From Stentor coeruleus (Eukaryota; Ciliophora; Heterotrichea; Heterotrichida; Stentoridae): a stretch of DNA of 64,000 nt. Position numbers and translations under genes: made by a program. A model generated the notes under the pieces. The model was not told the origin of the DNA. It was given only the letters and a program-made list of their open reading frames with translations, and did no database searches. Each line of letters opens with the position of its first letter. Within the stretch, counting starts at the first letter, position 1. Shown here piece after piece: positions 37,444 through 47,199 of the stretch. The stretch lies in contig MPUH01000140.1 in the NCBI GenBank assembly GCA_001970955.1, positions 32,795-96,794 of the forward strand. The letters run 5' to 3'.

Positions 37444-39340
37444 ATGCTGAATTCTTTCATACATCGTATTTATTTTCTAATAAAAATGATCAACTGGGTA
37501 ATCTGGACAAGCTTATCTTTAGTCTTGCTAATTACAATTTACCTTATTGCTCATTATGCTTCAAAAAACACTAAACCAACGATATATTTCCTAGTGTTTT
37601 TTGGGTATTTCCTAGCTTTTGGTATGGTTGCTCTAATCCCATTCGATATCGCAGCTTCAGAATCTTCATCAACAACCCCTTCCTTAGATCAAAAAGAACT
37701 TTTTATCATCTGGAAAGCTGTCTATTGGGTAACTTTTATCCTTTGTTGGTAATTATAAACATAGGTTCTTATTACCAATAGTCCAATACTACGACCTATC
37801 AGGAGAGTTTAATTGGAAACGTCGTCTTCAAAGTTCAATATTAACACATTTGAGGAATTTCATCATAATCAGCATTATCGGCTTATTATTCTTCATATTA
37901 CTTATATTCAAAAATCTTATAAGCTTAGCCAATATTCAAGCAACACTTACAGCTTTAAGTAATGGTTGGGGACTATTTTTAATTATTGTATTCTTAGGAC
38001 ATGGATTAGTTGAAGTACCAAGACATTTATGGAGACTTGCTGATTATAAAAAATATTTACAATACAATTATATTAAAGCAACTCATGTTGATGAAGAAGT
38101 TATCTTAGCGACTAGTGGTTTAGATGATGCTGTTAAAGAAATATGTATTGCTAGAGGAAAACTTGTTAAAGGGAGTATGCTTGAAAATCAGATGGAATTA
38201 ATATTAGGATTATGTCCTGATGGTCTTAGAGAATATCATATGAATAAAAGTATGAATAGTAGAAAACAACCTGGACCGATTGTTGAAAGTAGTTTAGTTA
38301 TTATGCATCAGAATTTAAAAACGGCATTAGCTGAGTATAAGAGAACTAAGATTGAATGGGGTAATATTATTAGGTTTTGTGTGTATTTAGAAGATTTGGT
38401 ACAAGGGCAAATTAGTCCTTTGAAGAGGGTTGTGTTTACTTTTATTGAAAACAATAGAACTTGTTGTCCAAGGAATAAAGAGTTTTTTATATGGTTTTGG
38501 CTTATAAAATTGCGTCCTTTGGTTTTAAAGGTTTTAGCAGTTTTTGCTTGGGTGTTAAGTGCTTTGGTTATACTTGGTGAATGTACTCTTTTTATTAATT
38601 TGCCTATAGGGCTTTTTCCAATGCTTATCGATATGAAAATTGGGTATATATCAAGCCAGGCTATATGTTTGATACCTTTATCATACATAGTCCTTTGTAC
38701 TTATTATGGACTTTTCAAATTAAAACTCCCTGGGTTATATGGATTATATGAAAAAAATACTGAAACATGTAGTTTAGTATATTGCGCTTATTATTTAGCA
38801 AGACTTTCAGCACCTTTAGCTTTGAATTTCTTCTTGTTCGCTAAAGTCCCAAATGCAGTTTTTTTCGATGTTATGGGAAGGGTTGATAAAAAAATCGACA
38901 TTTGGACGAAGTTTATGGAATATTTCCCTTTGTTATTAGCATTTTTTAGTTTACTGAATTATGCTAATGTTTATGGTAGGGTACTTAGTGTGTTTGGAAT
39001 TAACCAACTGAGCTATTTTGATGATGAAATGGGCAGAAAAGCTCAAGAAGGACAAGGAATGGTTAAAAGAGAAAAAGCGGCTATGTTGAAGGATTCGAGT
39101 AGGAGAAATTTATCGGACTGGGAAATGATAAACTTGGATATTATGAAAGACTCAGGACATCTTCTTTCAGGAAAAGGTAGTTATGAAAGGGATTCTAGCT
39201 NATTGAAGGATTCGAGTAGGAGAAATTTATCGGACTGGGAAATGATAAACTTAGATATTATGAAAGACTCAGGACATCTTCTTTCAGGAAAAGGTAGTTA
39301 TGAAAGGGATTCTAGCTATTTTTGGAATACTAAGCCGTGA
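37444..39340 (+). CDS. LMBR1/LMBD1-type multi-pass membrane protein, one 16-nt intron, assembly-duplicated tail
   Basis: Exons 37444-37748 and 37765-39340. Collapsing the artificial 117-nt repeat (N at 39201) gives ~587 residues. ATG 37444 gives MLNSFIHRIYF; ATG 37486 (MINWVIWTS) is an alternative and better fits the first TM. About nine TM helices: near 20-35, 45-65, 90-105, 130-155, 165-190, then 285-310, 330-350, 370-395 and 410-430. Splicing joins FILCW to FLLPIVQYYDLSGEF, the family's conserved W-x-i-i-P-i-x-Q-x-Y sequence. LMBR1-family proteins are lipocalin-receptor/cobalamin-export-related or G-protein-linked membrane proteins; the role here is unknown. Hydrophilic tail Ser/Arg-rich. 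Confidence 0.83.
37749..37764 (+). other. 16-nt intron in LMBR1-type gene
   Basis: Reads GTAATTATAAACATAG, phase 2. The only 16-nt example; retention gives an immediate TAA, and its length would also shift the frame. Confidence 0.9.
39086..39317. repeat. Assembly duplication around N at 39201
   Basis: 39086-39200 recurs as 39203-39317 near the 3' end of the LMBR1-type gene. Frame preserved, 39 residues falsely doubled. Confidence 0.87.
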
Positions 39341-39609
39341 TTATTAATAATGCATTTTTAGTTTTAAGTAGAAATATGATTTTTATAGTAAAAATATATA
39401 CTTTTATGATATCTAGTTAAGATAAATATCATATATTAAAACTCATTGTCTAACATAATTTTCAATATAAACTCTTATCATAATCCCTTTATAATTATTT
39501 TCCTTATAATCTAGTTCATCAATATCATCTACATAAAACCTTAAATCTTAAAGTTAAACAAATACTAATTATATATTAAATATGCTATCTCTGATCTTAA
39601 GAATAATAA

Positions 39610-40461
39610 ATGGAAGAAAATTTAGTCCACGGGATCTCAGGAGCGCTAAGCTCGACAGTGGCTACAGCTTTTCTTCATCCATTTGAGTCTCTTCGTACTA
39701 AAATGCAAGCTGAAGTCTCAAGTGTGTACTTCATCGACTACTTAAAAAAAGTCTTCAAAGAAGAAGGTCTCAAAGGTGTGTATTCAGGTTTTAGTTCAAA
39801 CATTGTAAGTATCGCAATAAGTTATGCAATGTATTTTTTCAGTTACAAGTACTTGAGAACTATGATTTTAAGAAAAAAACCAAATCTGAGTATAGTTGAC
39901 GAAATCTATACAAGTTTTATATCAAGTGTTATAGTCATAGTATTTAATACACCTTTATGGACTATCAATAGTAGACTAATGAAAGATAAGTCGAAAAGTT
40001 TGCGAGAGATATTTTACCAGATTTTATACAATGAAGGTCCTGGTGCTTTTTTTAAAGGCATGAGTTTGAGTGTGCTTTTAACAATAAACCCAGTGATTCA
40101 ATATACATTTTATGAGTTTTTGAAAAAAAAACTTCATGCAAAAAGCTTGATCCAGTATTTTTTTATGGGTGCTGTAGCTAAGTTTATTGCAACTGTCTTC
40201 ACTTATCCGATATTGACACTTAGAACAAGACATCAGTTAAATGAAAATGAAAATAAGTCTTTAGTATATGAAATGATGCAAATTCTTAGATGTGATTTGG
40301 CAACTAATTTTCAGAGTTTTATTAATTTGTATAATGGGTTTTTCTCAAAAGCTGTACAGACAGTGCTGAACTCGGCGATTATTTTGTCCTTGCATGAGAA
40401 AATTACTAAGGCGTTGAGTGATATGCTTCTTAAAAAACCCCAAGTTATTGTAGTTAACTAA
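39610..40461 (+). CDS. SLC25-type carrier, resembling the peroxisomal PMP34 group
   Basis: 283 residues, no introns, three carrier repeats of ~90. Signature PFESLRTKM is canonical in repeat 1; repeat 2 has PLWTINSRLM and repeat 3 PILTLRTRHQ, both losing the acidic residue. The block GPGAFFKGMSLSVLLTINPVIQYTFYEFLKKKL is highly characteristic of peroxisomal carriers (PMP34/SLC25A17, plant PXN), which exchange CoA, NAD or adenine nucleotides. The usual mitochondrial consensus is weaker. Transport specificity is inferred from this resemblance only. Confidence 0.8.
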   Translation: MEENLVHGISGALSSTVATAFLHPFESLRTKMQAEVSSVYFIDYLKKVFKEEGLKGVYSGFSSNIVSIAISYAMYFFSYKYLRTMILRKKPNLSIVDEIYTSFISSVIVIVFNTPLWTINSRLMKDKSKSLREIFYQILYNEGPGAFFKGMSLSVLLTINPVIQYTFYEFLKKKLHAKSLIQYFFMGAVAKFIATVFTYPILTLRTRHQLNENENKSLVYEMMQILRCDLATNFQSFINLYNGFFSKAVQTVLNSAIILSLHEKITKALSDMLLKKPQVIVVN

Positions 40462-41766
40462 TATTTTTAGAATGGGTTAATGGATTTTGGATAAGGATTA
40501 TATGGGATTTGTGTTTTTATGTAGTTTTGGGTAATATTTATTTATGAATTAGACTTGTACAACTTAAGTGAAGTACTCTGAAATTTTATTGTTAATATGT
40601 AAAGTTTATAAGTTAAAACCTATGCTTTTATACTTCATATTACATAGAAATTTATATATACAAAGAAAAGTATTTGAAAATATACTATAAATTTCTTATA
40701 ATTATTTTATAGATATCGAGTTCTACTATATAAATCATTCGAATAGAGTAAATATAAATTTACCACATTTTCCATAATATTTCGGTTAAAAAATATTTTA
40801 AAAGTCTTAAATCTGATAAAGACTTTTTTACTTGCAAAGCACACATCCAAACATTAAATTATTTGCAATCAACATCAAAATCATCATTTACCTCCAAGAC
40901 AATAGATTATAAATAGAATAATATTCCAAAACATTCTATAACTACAATTTTACTACCCTCAAATAAATTTCTGTTATTCTAACCTTTAATAAAAAGATCC
41001 AAAAACAGCCTCACTGGCATAAACATTTACTAAGCCAATTCAAATTTGAAATAACGTTTGATAGACAAAAATAAAAATAAAAACCTATTTCATAAAAAGA
41101 CAGAAAATAAAGTTTTAAACATATTGGTACTAATGCAAAATAGTATCTTGTAAAAAAAAAAAATCTTATGCATGAGCACATTAAAATTTTATGTGTAAAC
41201 AGAATGGTATTACCAAGATAATTGCATGCTATATTAATAAGATTATGATTTTCTATGGAAACACTTAAAATTTATAGCTTATGTGGGATAATACAATAAG
41301 TTTTCTATAGTATTCTTTTTGTTTAAAGAAATTAACTGATTTATTATTATTATGCTACTGTAGAAAAAAATAATAATTTTCACTCATATTGACTGAATAT
41401 GAAATATTTTATAATTATCAATTGCCTTTTAACACTGCTAATAAGAAATATCAAGTGTAATTTTGTTAAGTATTAAGATTAATTTGGATACTATGATAAT
41501 TCCCGAAATGATAAATAACTAGAAAAAAAATCGGATATAAATGAATATATTGTGCATAGATTTATAGATTGACAAATTATAAAAAGCTCATAATAAAACT
41601 TGTTAAAATAAATTGAGCATGAGTTTTTATATAGATTAATTATTAGATTTTTTTTTTATTGTATGGAGTAAATGCTTTATAAATAGAAAAAGCTTATTGT
41701 ATGAGTAAAGATATACATTAAAATCTTTAAAGTGGAGCACCTTTCTAGGTGGAAAACCTTCTTAAA
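40462..41766. other. 1.3-kb intergenic between converging genes, no gene seen
   Basis: Searched both strands by eye for remnants like the piggyBac relic and found none. G/T-rich next to the carrier gene. A CACCT/AGGTG hairpin with a 4-nt loop lies near 41736-41749, beyond the RIB43A stop. Confidence 0.45.
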
Positions 41767-42201
41767 TTAGTTAAGAGGATTGCTATAAGGAGGAACTATT
41801 CTTATTCTGGTCTGATGATCTAGTTCATCATCTTCATCTCTAAGTTTTCTTTGCAATTCATAATTTTCACGATCTTTTTTCTCCCTATTTAACATAATAT
41901 TTGAGTCTCTAGTCGAAGCTTGCATTTCTCTTTTTTTCCTTTCTAATTCATCTTCTAATAATCCTCGCATACGATTAGCTTGTTGGGTTTGAAAAGCATA
42001 CATTCTTTCTTCTTCTAATTCTTGTTGTCTACGCCTTTCTTTTTCTTGTTTCTGTTCTTCAAGCCATTTCTTCTGAGTTTCCTGCTGAGCTTTTTTTCTT
42101 TCTTGATAATGAAGGTCTTCACCATCAAATTTACGCAGACCTGAGATCTCATTTCTATCCTCTGGGTGACCAAAAAGCCAGTTTTCTTTTGTCCTCTTCA
42201 T
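41767..42201 (-). CDS. Short RIB43A-domain protein
   Basis: 144 residues. SGLRKFDGEDLHYQERKKAQQETQKKWLEEQ is a clear match to the conserved middle of RIB43A/RIBC1-2 (G-L-x-K-F-x-G-E-D-L-N-Y...Q-x-x-W-L-x-x-Q), followed by a charged coiled coil to ~130. RIB43A lies inside the axonemal doublet microtubule lumen and is normally ~380 residues; here the N-terminal third and C-terminal region are absent. I found no splice sites that would add exons on either side. It may be a minimal paralogue or a truncated copy. Confidence 0.82.
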   Translation of the reverse strand: MKRTKENWLFGHPEDRNEISGLRKFDGEDLHYQERKKAQQETQKKWLEEQKQEKERRRQQELEEERMYAFQTQQANRMRGLLEDELERKKREMQASTRDSNIMLNREKKDRENYELQRKLRDEDDELDHQTRIRIVPPYSNPLN

Positions 42202-42651
42202 AGTAACTGTAAAATATAATGGAGGATATATATTGATATTTTTGTTTGAAATATAGGGAAAAAGTTTTAAATTTGTATGGATTTCGGGTTTATGATATTA
42301 TGATGGTTTATTGAATTGTAGGGAGAATATTTCAATCTCCCCTTCCTACCATATTTCACTACCAAAACCTTAGCTTTCTAATATATACTCCACTTTGTAT
42401 TAAAACTTAAAATTTACTTACCTAAAATCCTCAACACAAAAAAAATTTTATCATACTCCAAAACATCATTCTCATAAACCTAATACAAACTTTTAAATTC
42501 CAACAACAAACCTATTATCATAAAAAATTCTTGATCCATCCTAATAAAATTTCTAAATCGCTTATTTCCCTTATATTTACTTTATAATAACTTAACAAAA
42601 ATATATTTCCTCAATAAGCATCTCCCTAAATATACGATTAACTAGTTATTT
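42202..42651. other. Intergenic, no gene seen
   Basis: C/A-rich on the plus strand next to the Sec61 beta stop, matching the 3' flank of a minus-strand gene. No RIB43A-like exon detected. Confidence 0.5.
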
Positions 42652-42903
42652 TTAGCCTCTAAGTTTGCCAACTATATGCAGTATGACAACAATAGCAATA
42701 TACGAAAGGGAAAGAAGTAGAACAGTACTAGGACCAATCTGTAGTCCTGGAGCATCTTCACTATAAAGTTTCAGTTCCCCAGCATTTCCAGTACCTCTAG
42801 ATCCATAATTAGCACTTCCTATATAATCCTTACGTCCAGATCTCTCTCCTCTTTTCCTCTGGGCACTTTCTATTGCACTTTGAGTTTGTCCACCTTTTAC
42901 CAT
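42652..42903 (-). CDS. SEC61B: Sec61 beta subunit of the ER translocon
   Basis: 83 residues from ATG 42903 (MVKGGQTQSA). An earlier in-frame ATG at 42957 would add an 18-residue hydrophobic stretch not found in the family. The conserved block LYSEDAPGLQIGPSTVLLLSLSYIAIVVILHIVGK contains the APGLxxGP motif and a single TM helix at the C-terminus, the tail-anchor of the family. The N-terminus is hydrophilic with Ser/Arg/Gly, as usual. Sec61 beta stabilises the Sec61 channel in the ER membrane. It lies 86 nt downstream of the TRAPPC6 stop on the same strand. Confidence 0.95.
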   Translation of the reverse strand: MVKGGQTQSAIESAQRKRGERSGRKDYIGSANYGSRGTGNAGELKLYSEDAPGLQIGPSTVLLLSLSYIAIVVILHIVGKLRG

Positions 42904-42989
42904 TCCACGTATTATTAGAAATATGGAGTTTTTAGGTCTTAAAAAACTTATAAACATGGAATTACCCTTTTTTGCTTTGGATTGAAATA

Positions 42990-43526
42990 TTATCCTAATT
43001 TTAACGTAATTGTAAACCTACAAGAATTGTTTTCTTCTACTCCAGCTTCAATGCTTGACTCTTTACCAAGACCTTTAAAAGCACCTTTAAGAACTCCACA
43101 TACCCAACTGAGAGCTAAAGAACAGAATTTTTCAAAGTTTTCTCGGTCGATAGATTCTGAGAGGTCCAGGCCTTGAAACCAATGAAATTTATAATCGTAC
43201 ATTATGTAGACTCCTTTATTATTCGCTTGAAGTCTACCAATATACCTTCCAAATAAATACATCCATAACTCTTTGCATATAAACCTCATAAGTGAATTAG
43301 GTTCTTTAGTCCACACATGCTCTTTGACAATAAAACCGATAATTCTTTCACCTACGCTAATACCCATTTCTTTCATTGCTTGCCTTTTATCTTGTAGATC
43401 TTCTTTTGTTAGATTTTTTAAAGATTCTAATAAAGACAAATTTGGGTCTGTACATACAGAGTACTTGATTATTTCGTTTATTAGTAGGTTGTATGTGATG
43501 TCTGGAATAACGATTTGCGTCAACAT
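42990..43526 (-). CDS. TRAPPC6: TRAPP complex subunit, TRAPPC6/Trs33 type
   Basis: 178 residues from ATG 43526 (MLTQIVIPD). The track upstream in frame is Phe/Leu/Asn-rich and unlike the family, so I exclude it. Bet3-fold features: ALL-alpha N-terminus, MGISVGERIIGFIVKEHVW (family: G-x-x-V-G-x-x-L-x-E-R), LMRFICKELWMYLFGRYIGRLQANNKGVYIMYDYKFHWF (family: KFIC-K-DFW-xx-F-k-K-q-i-d-x-L-r-T-N-h-x-G-x-Y-V-L). It closes with LALSWVCGVLKGAFKGLGKESSIEA. Part of the TRAPP Rab1/Rab11 GEF and tethering complex at the Golgi. Confident family assignment; A or B paralogue not resolvable. Confidence 0.9.
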   Translation of the reverse strand: MLTQIVIPDITYNLLINEIIKYSVCTDPNLSLLESLKNLTKEDLQDKRQAMKEMGISVGERIIGFIVKEHVWTKEPNSLMRFICKELWMYLFGRYIGRLQANNKGVYIMYDYKFHWFQGLDLSESIDRENFEKFCSLALSWVCGVLKGAFKGLGKESSIEAGVEENNSCRFTITLKLG

Positions 43527-44334
43527 TTTATATTTATAATAAAAGTTTAAAAGGAAAGTGTTTTGGATATAAAAAATCAAGGGTTTTTGTAGCAAAATCG
43601 TAAAGTTGAAAAGATTATCACGATATAAATATACAAAATCAATGATCCCCACGACAAAAATACATAAAAAATTATTAATTTTACTATAAATTCACTTAAA
43701 ATCCTATAATTTTTTTTAATCTCATTAAAAATCTATCATTATCCTCCACATACCTACGCCCATTTTACAAACTCAAAAATCCAACTAAACTAATAAACCC
43801 TTTAAACTTCCCTATAACAATATAAAATTCTTGGGTTAAAGAATTAGTAATAATAAATTTACAGCTTTCAGGTAAATGTAAAAGGGTGAAAATGAGCTGA
43901 ATTTTATAAGGCTTGTTGTACCTGGTTTTTGTCATTATACTTATAGTTTATCGATACCCTACAAACAACACCAACAAGTTTTTTTTTGTTTTGTAAGCAG
44001 CTCTTTGATTATTTTCTGATAAAAACTATGCATTTAGATGAGTTTACATAAAGAGTTACAATATCACTAAAGATATTATTAGGTGTTATTGATAAAATAA
44101 TATTATTAGCATTTCATCTTCTTAAGCCTCTAAATTCTCTTTCCATAATTCCATTCTTAATTAATCACTTTTTACTCCTTTCAAAATTTAAAACATATAA
44201 AACCGGCCTGAACAAAAACATCACAAACTTGTAAATATTCAAAATCATTTAATTCCTATATTTATTCATCCTATAATTTTTTTAATACAAAAAATCTTTT
44301 TACATAATAAATTCAAATTTGTCCATAATTAGTT
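43527..44334. other. Divergent intergenic with a possible small RNA
   Basis: Holds 5' flanks of TRAPPC6 (minus) and the lipase-like gene (plus). A hairpin series ending in nine T lies at 43826-43987 (separate entry). Confidence 0.5.
43826..43987 (+). ncRNA. Candidate small RNA with closing stem and T-tract terminator
   Basis: AATTCTT/AAGAATT hairpin (43826-43845, 6-nt loop); CAGCT (43862-43866) pairs with AGCTG (43895-43899); CTTGTTG (43912-43918) pairs with CAACAAG (43972-43978), directly followed by T9 (43979-43987). A terminal stem plus T-run is what a pol III transcript end looks like, and the ~160-nt span is near that of known ciliate telomerase RNAs. However no CCCTAACA-type template is present, so I do not call it telomerase RNA. 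No A/B box or GTTCGA. Structure seen, function inferred. Confidence 0.33.
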
Positions 44335-45228
44335 ATGGATAGTGTCGATATTGAGATAAAAAAAAAATACTCAAATCTTCCAGGCAATGAAGTTCTGTTT
44401 CCGATCGAAGATTTTTATGATTTTAGATCAAGTGATGGGATGAAATTGCACACTTACAGATACCCTGTAGAAAATCCTAGATGCCTGGTTATAATATTCC
44501 ATGGTCTTCATGCTTATTGCAATAATTATGCTCTTGTAGCTAAATATTTTGCTGATATCGGCTGTGAAGTAGTAGCTTTTGATTGGACAGGTCATGGGAA
44601 AAGTGAAGGATTAATAGGTTTACTTCCAAGTTTTGACATTCTTCTTGCTGATTGCTTGAAGTTTTTCAAAGAAATGTCTGATTATTTTCCAAGTTTGCCT
44701 ATATTTATTGCTGGGGGTAGTCTTGGAGCTTGTATTTGGATTCATATTCAAAATCAAATCAAAAATATTAAAGGTATGGTCTTGCTTAGTCCAGCTATCA
44801 AACCAAACATAAAATGTCATTTTTTTGCAAGTGCTGTTGCTAAAGCAGTCTCATCCCTATTTCCCAAAGTACTTTTAATAAAAGGTAACCCTAGAGAGTT
44901 TTGCCCAAATGAAGAAGTTGCTAATTATGTTGAAGAAAACCCTTATATATATACAGGGAAAATAAGAGCTGGGAGTATAGGAACGGTTGTAAGGGCAATG
45001 GAAAAAGTTGTTGATTTAATTGATTTAATCTCAATACCTTTTATCGCTGTACAAGGAGGTAATGATAAAATTGTTGATCCAGAAATGGTAAGAATTATGT
45101 GTGAAAGAGCTATGGTTGAAGATAAAACTTTTTGGATGTATGAAGATTTATCACATGCTTTGTTATTTGAAAAGGAAATTTATGAGATTTTAGAACGGGT
45201 GCAGAAATGGGTACATGATAGAATTTGA
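44335..45228 (+). CDS. Monoacylglycerol-lipase-like alpha/beta hydrolase
   Basis: 297 residues, no introns. FHGLHAYCNNY (oxyanion), FDWTGHGKSEG, nucleophile elbow IAGGSLGACI with Ser129, acid VQGGNDKIVDPEMV and catalytic His in EDLSHALLFEKE: the Ser-Asp-His triad is complete and follows the Hydrolase_4/MAGL order (HG, D-x-x-GHG-x-S-x-G, G-x-S-x-G). Likely hydrolyses monoacylglycerols, lysophospholipids or similar esters; no signal peptide or TM. Compare with the ABHD11-like gene in this window, which has lost its serine. Confidence 0.88.
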   Translation: MDSVDIEIKKKYSNLPGNEVLFPIEDFYDFRSSDGMKLHTYRYPVENPRCLVIIFHGLHAYCNNYALVAKYFADIGCEVVAFDWTGHGKSEGLIGLLPSFDILLADCLKFFKEMSDYFPSLPIFIAGGSLGACIWIHIQNQIKNIKGMVLLSPAIKPNIKCHFFASAVAKAVSSLFPKVLLIKGNPREFCPNEEVANYVEENPYIYTGKIRAGSIGTVVRAMEKVVDLIDLISIPFIAVQGGNDKIVDPEMVRIMCERAMVEDKTFWMYEDLSHALLFEKEIYEILERVQKWVHDRI

Positions 45229-46742
45229 TAGTAAAAATTAATTATAGGTTATTAAAATTATGAGTGTTTTTAGATAGTTTTTTTTGTATCATGTAATTAT
45301 ATAAGTAGGAGAAAATAAGAAATAAAAACTTAAATCTCAATATTATTTCCTTTTGAAATTCAGATTATGGAAAGATTATTATTGTAATAGTTAAGCTCTT
45401 AATATTTTGGAATTTCCTCTGGATAATTGTGAAATCCTTTACTCGCAACTCAAAAAAAAATTTAACTAGTAGTTTATTTTGTAAATCGCTTAAAATACAT
45501 CAAAAGTGTGAATCCGCAGATGCATCTCTAAGTGTAAAAGTTGAAAGAATATAATCTTTTATTATTCTAAACACTTACAAGAATTTATATTATTAATCTA
45601 TAGAGTTACTGTGATAAAATTATAGTTTTTTGAATATTGAAATATACATTTGAACTGTGGTGATATTTTTATTTACGGGAAAATGAGGTACACTTTAAGA
45701 AGATGAAACATATGAATCAATTCTTACACAGAAAAAATAATAAAAATTATCGCAAACTCTATAATAAAATATTAAAATTAAGCTTAGCAGTGTGCTTATG
45801 AAGATTATTTATATTTCTTAAATCAAAGTTGATATTTATTTAACTGAGATCCTGATAAAATTCCTTATGATAAACATTGAATTTTGTATATTTTCTATAA
45901 TAAAAGCATCTTAGACAAATCCTCTATTTATTATCTCTTTAATTTTTCCTCAACTTTCCTATTTTTCATCTTTATTCTCAGCTTTCCTATCTTTCATTTT
46001 TATTCTCAGCATCATTTACATATATTCCTCTGATAAATTTTCTGAGTTAAAGTTTTATATTTCAACAATCAGAAAAATCTTCTAATTCAAACCTAAGTGG
46101 TTTCTTATAATGTATCAATACTTAAAACTTCATTAAAGCAAATAAATGAATTTTCTAACTATTTTTAGATAACTATTGAATATTGCTTTGAAATGATTTC
46201 AGGAAGTTTTCTATGAAGAAATTGGGTGTTGTGACAAAGATTGATAAAGATAGAGTTTTTAGGATTTTAAAACAAAATAACATCTTAGGTATATAGTCTT
46301 TGCGCAGACAAATGAAAAAAATTTAATGATTTTCTTTAAGTTTGTCAACTAAGAATCACTAAAAAGTATTGATTTCTTTAAAGAAGCTGTAGAAAATTTT
46401 GAGCAGGTTCTATATCGACCTGGAAACTTATAAAAAACATCATAAAAAATTAGCCAAAGCTTGCTTTGGCCCTATAAATAACTAAAAAACTTACTTTTGT
46501 GGAAAATGAAAATAAATCATCTAAACAAATATACATTTAGATTCAACAAGCTCTCAACTTCATATATCAAGAACATAAATTAATCTAATTTCTAAGATGA
46601 TAAAAATAATAAAATAAAAATACTCCCACATCGAAATCAAAATACACAAAAAATTTCAAAAAATCCTCATGACTAAAATACAACCCAGTTCTTCATATGA
46701 TTAATTATATAAATAGGATTATAAAGGATAGTTAGGAATTAT
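45229..46742. other. 1.5-kb intergenic, no gene; weak hairpins and a short repeat
   Basis: No supported frame. A ~28-nt unit is repeated twice at 45954-46009 (CTTTCCTAT...TTATTCTCAG). Hairpins CAGGT/ACCTG (46404-46422) and GCCAAAG/CTTTGGC with CTTG loop (46453-46470) occur close together. A short coding-like stretch near 46213-46296 (MKKLGVVTKIDKDRVF...) ends at a TAG and is unsupported. Confidence 0.45.
45954..46009 (+). repeat. Two-copy ~28-nt direct repeat
   Basis: Pyrimidine-rich unit TTTCCTATYTTTCATYTTTA plus TTCTCAGC, copies differ at two sites. Confidence 0.6.
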
Positions 46743-47060
46743 ATGGCAGGAATAGAAGCTTGTGCAATCTTTTGCATTATCGCTAGTATTTTTTTAGTAG
46801 TTCTAGGCAGTCTGCTTATAAGCGAATACCAATATATTCTTATAACAAACATATCACCTTATGATGCTGGTATGACATGTATTTGGGCAGCAGGTATATA
46901 TTTGCTTATCCTTCTGCTGATCCTATTTAAATATCGCAGAAAAAACTCTGCTCTTGATTTTATCAAAAGCCAAGAATATGAAAAATATGATGATAACAAA
47001 AGCGATAGTAGCGATGAAGACTCTCCGCTTATAAATCTTAGTATAAAAAAATTTGCATAA
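46743..47060 (+). CDS. Small two-TM protein, possibly ribonuclease-kappa-like
   Basis: 105 residues. TM1 ~7-28 (CAIFCIIASIFLVVLGSLLI) and TM2 ~44-63 (TCIWAAGIYLLILLLILF), followed by basic YRRK and an acidic Ser/Asp tail (DDNKSDSSDEDSP). The spacing of the two helices and the sequence C-x-x-AAG-I/L-Y-LL before a basic end resemble RNASEK, a small V-ATPase-associated membrane protein, but the resemblance is limited to one block, and the acidic tail is not typical. Function therefore left open. Confidence 0.62.
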   Translation: MAGIEACAIFCIIASIFLVVLGSLLISEYQYILITNISPYDAGMTCIWAAGIYLLILLLILFKYRRKNSALDFIKSQEYEKYDDNKSDSSDEDSPLINLSIKKFA

Positions 47061-47199
47061 TTTTTTCTTCACAAAAAATCTTCTAACCGTAACACATCAG
47101 ATTCTTCTCAATCCTGAATTAGGATTTCTTTGATAAAAAAACAGTTATTTTTTGTTGCGCTTAAAGTTTTCCATTTAAATTGGCGATTTAAATATAAAT

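Noticed and set aside
42904-42957. Upstream extension of Sec61 beta
   Set aside because: Adds a hydrophobic leader not found in the family, whereas the inner ATG gives the usual N-terminus.
43826-43987. Telomerase RNA
   Set aside because: Size and T-tract fit, but there is no repeat-complementary template such as CCCTAACA; kept only as an unassigned candidate RNA.
46213-46470. Coding-like fragment near 46.2-46.4 kb, vaguely like an IS-type helix-turn-helix
   Set aside because: Only ~27 residues before a stop, no catalytic or domain motif in any frame afterwards.
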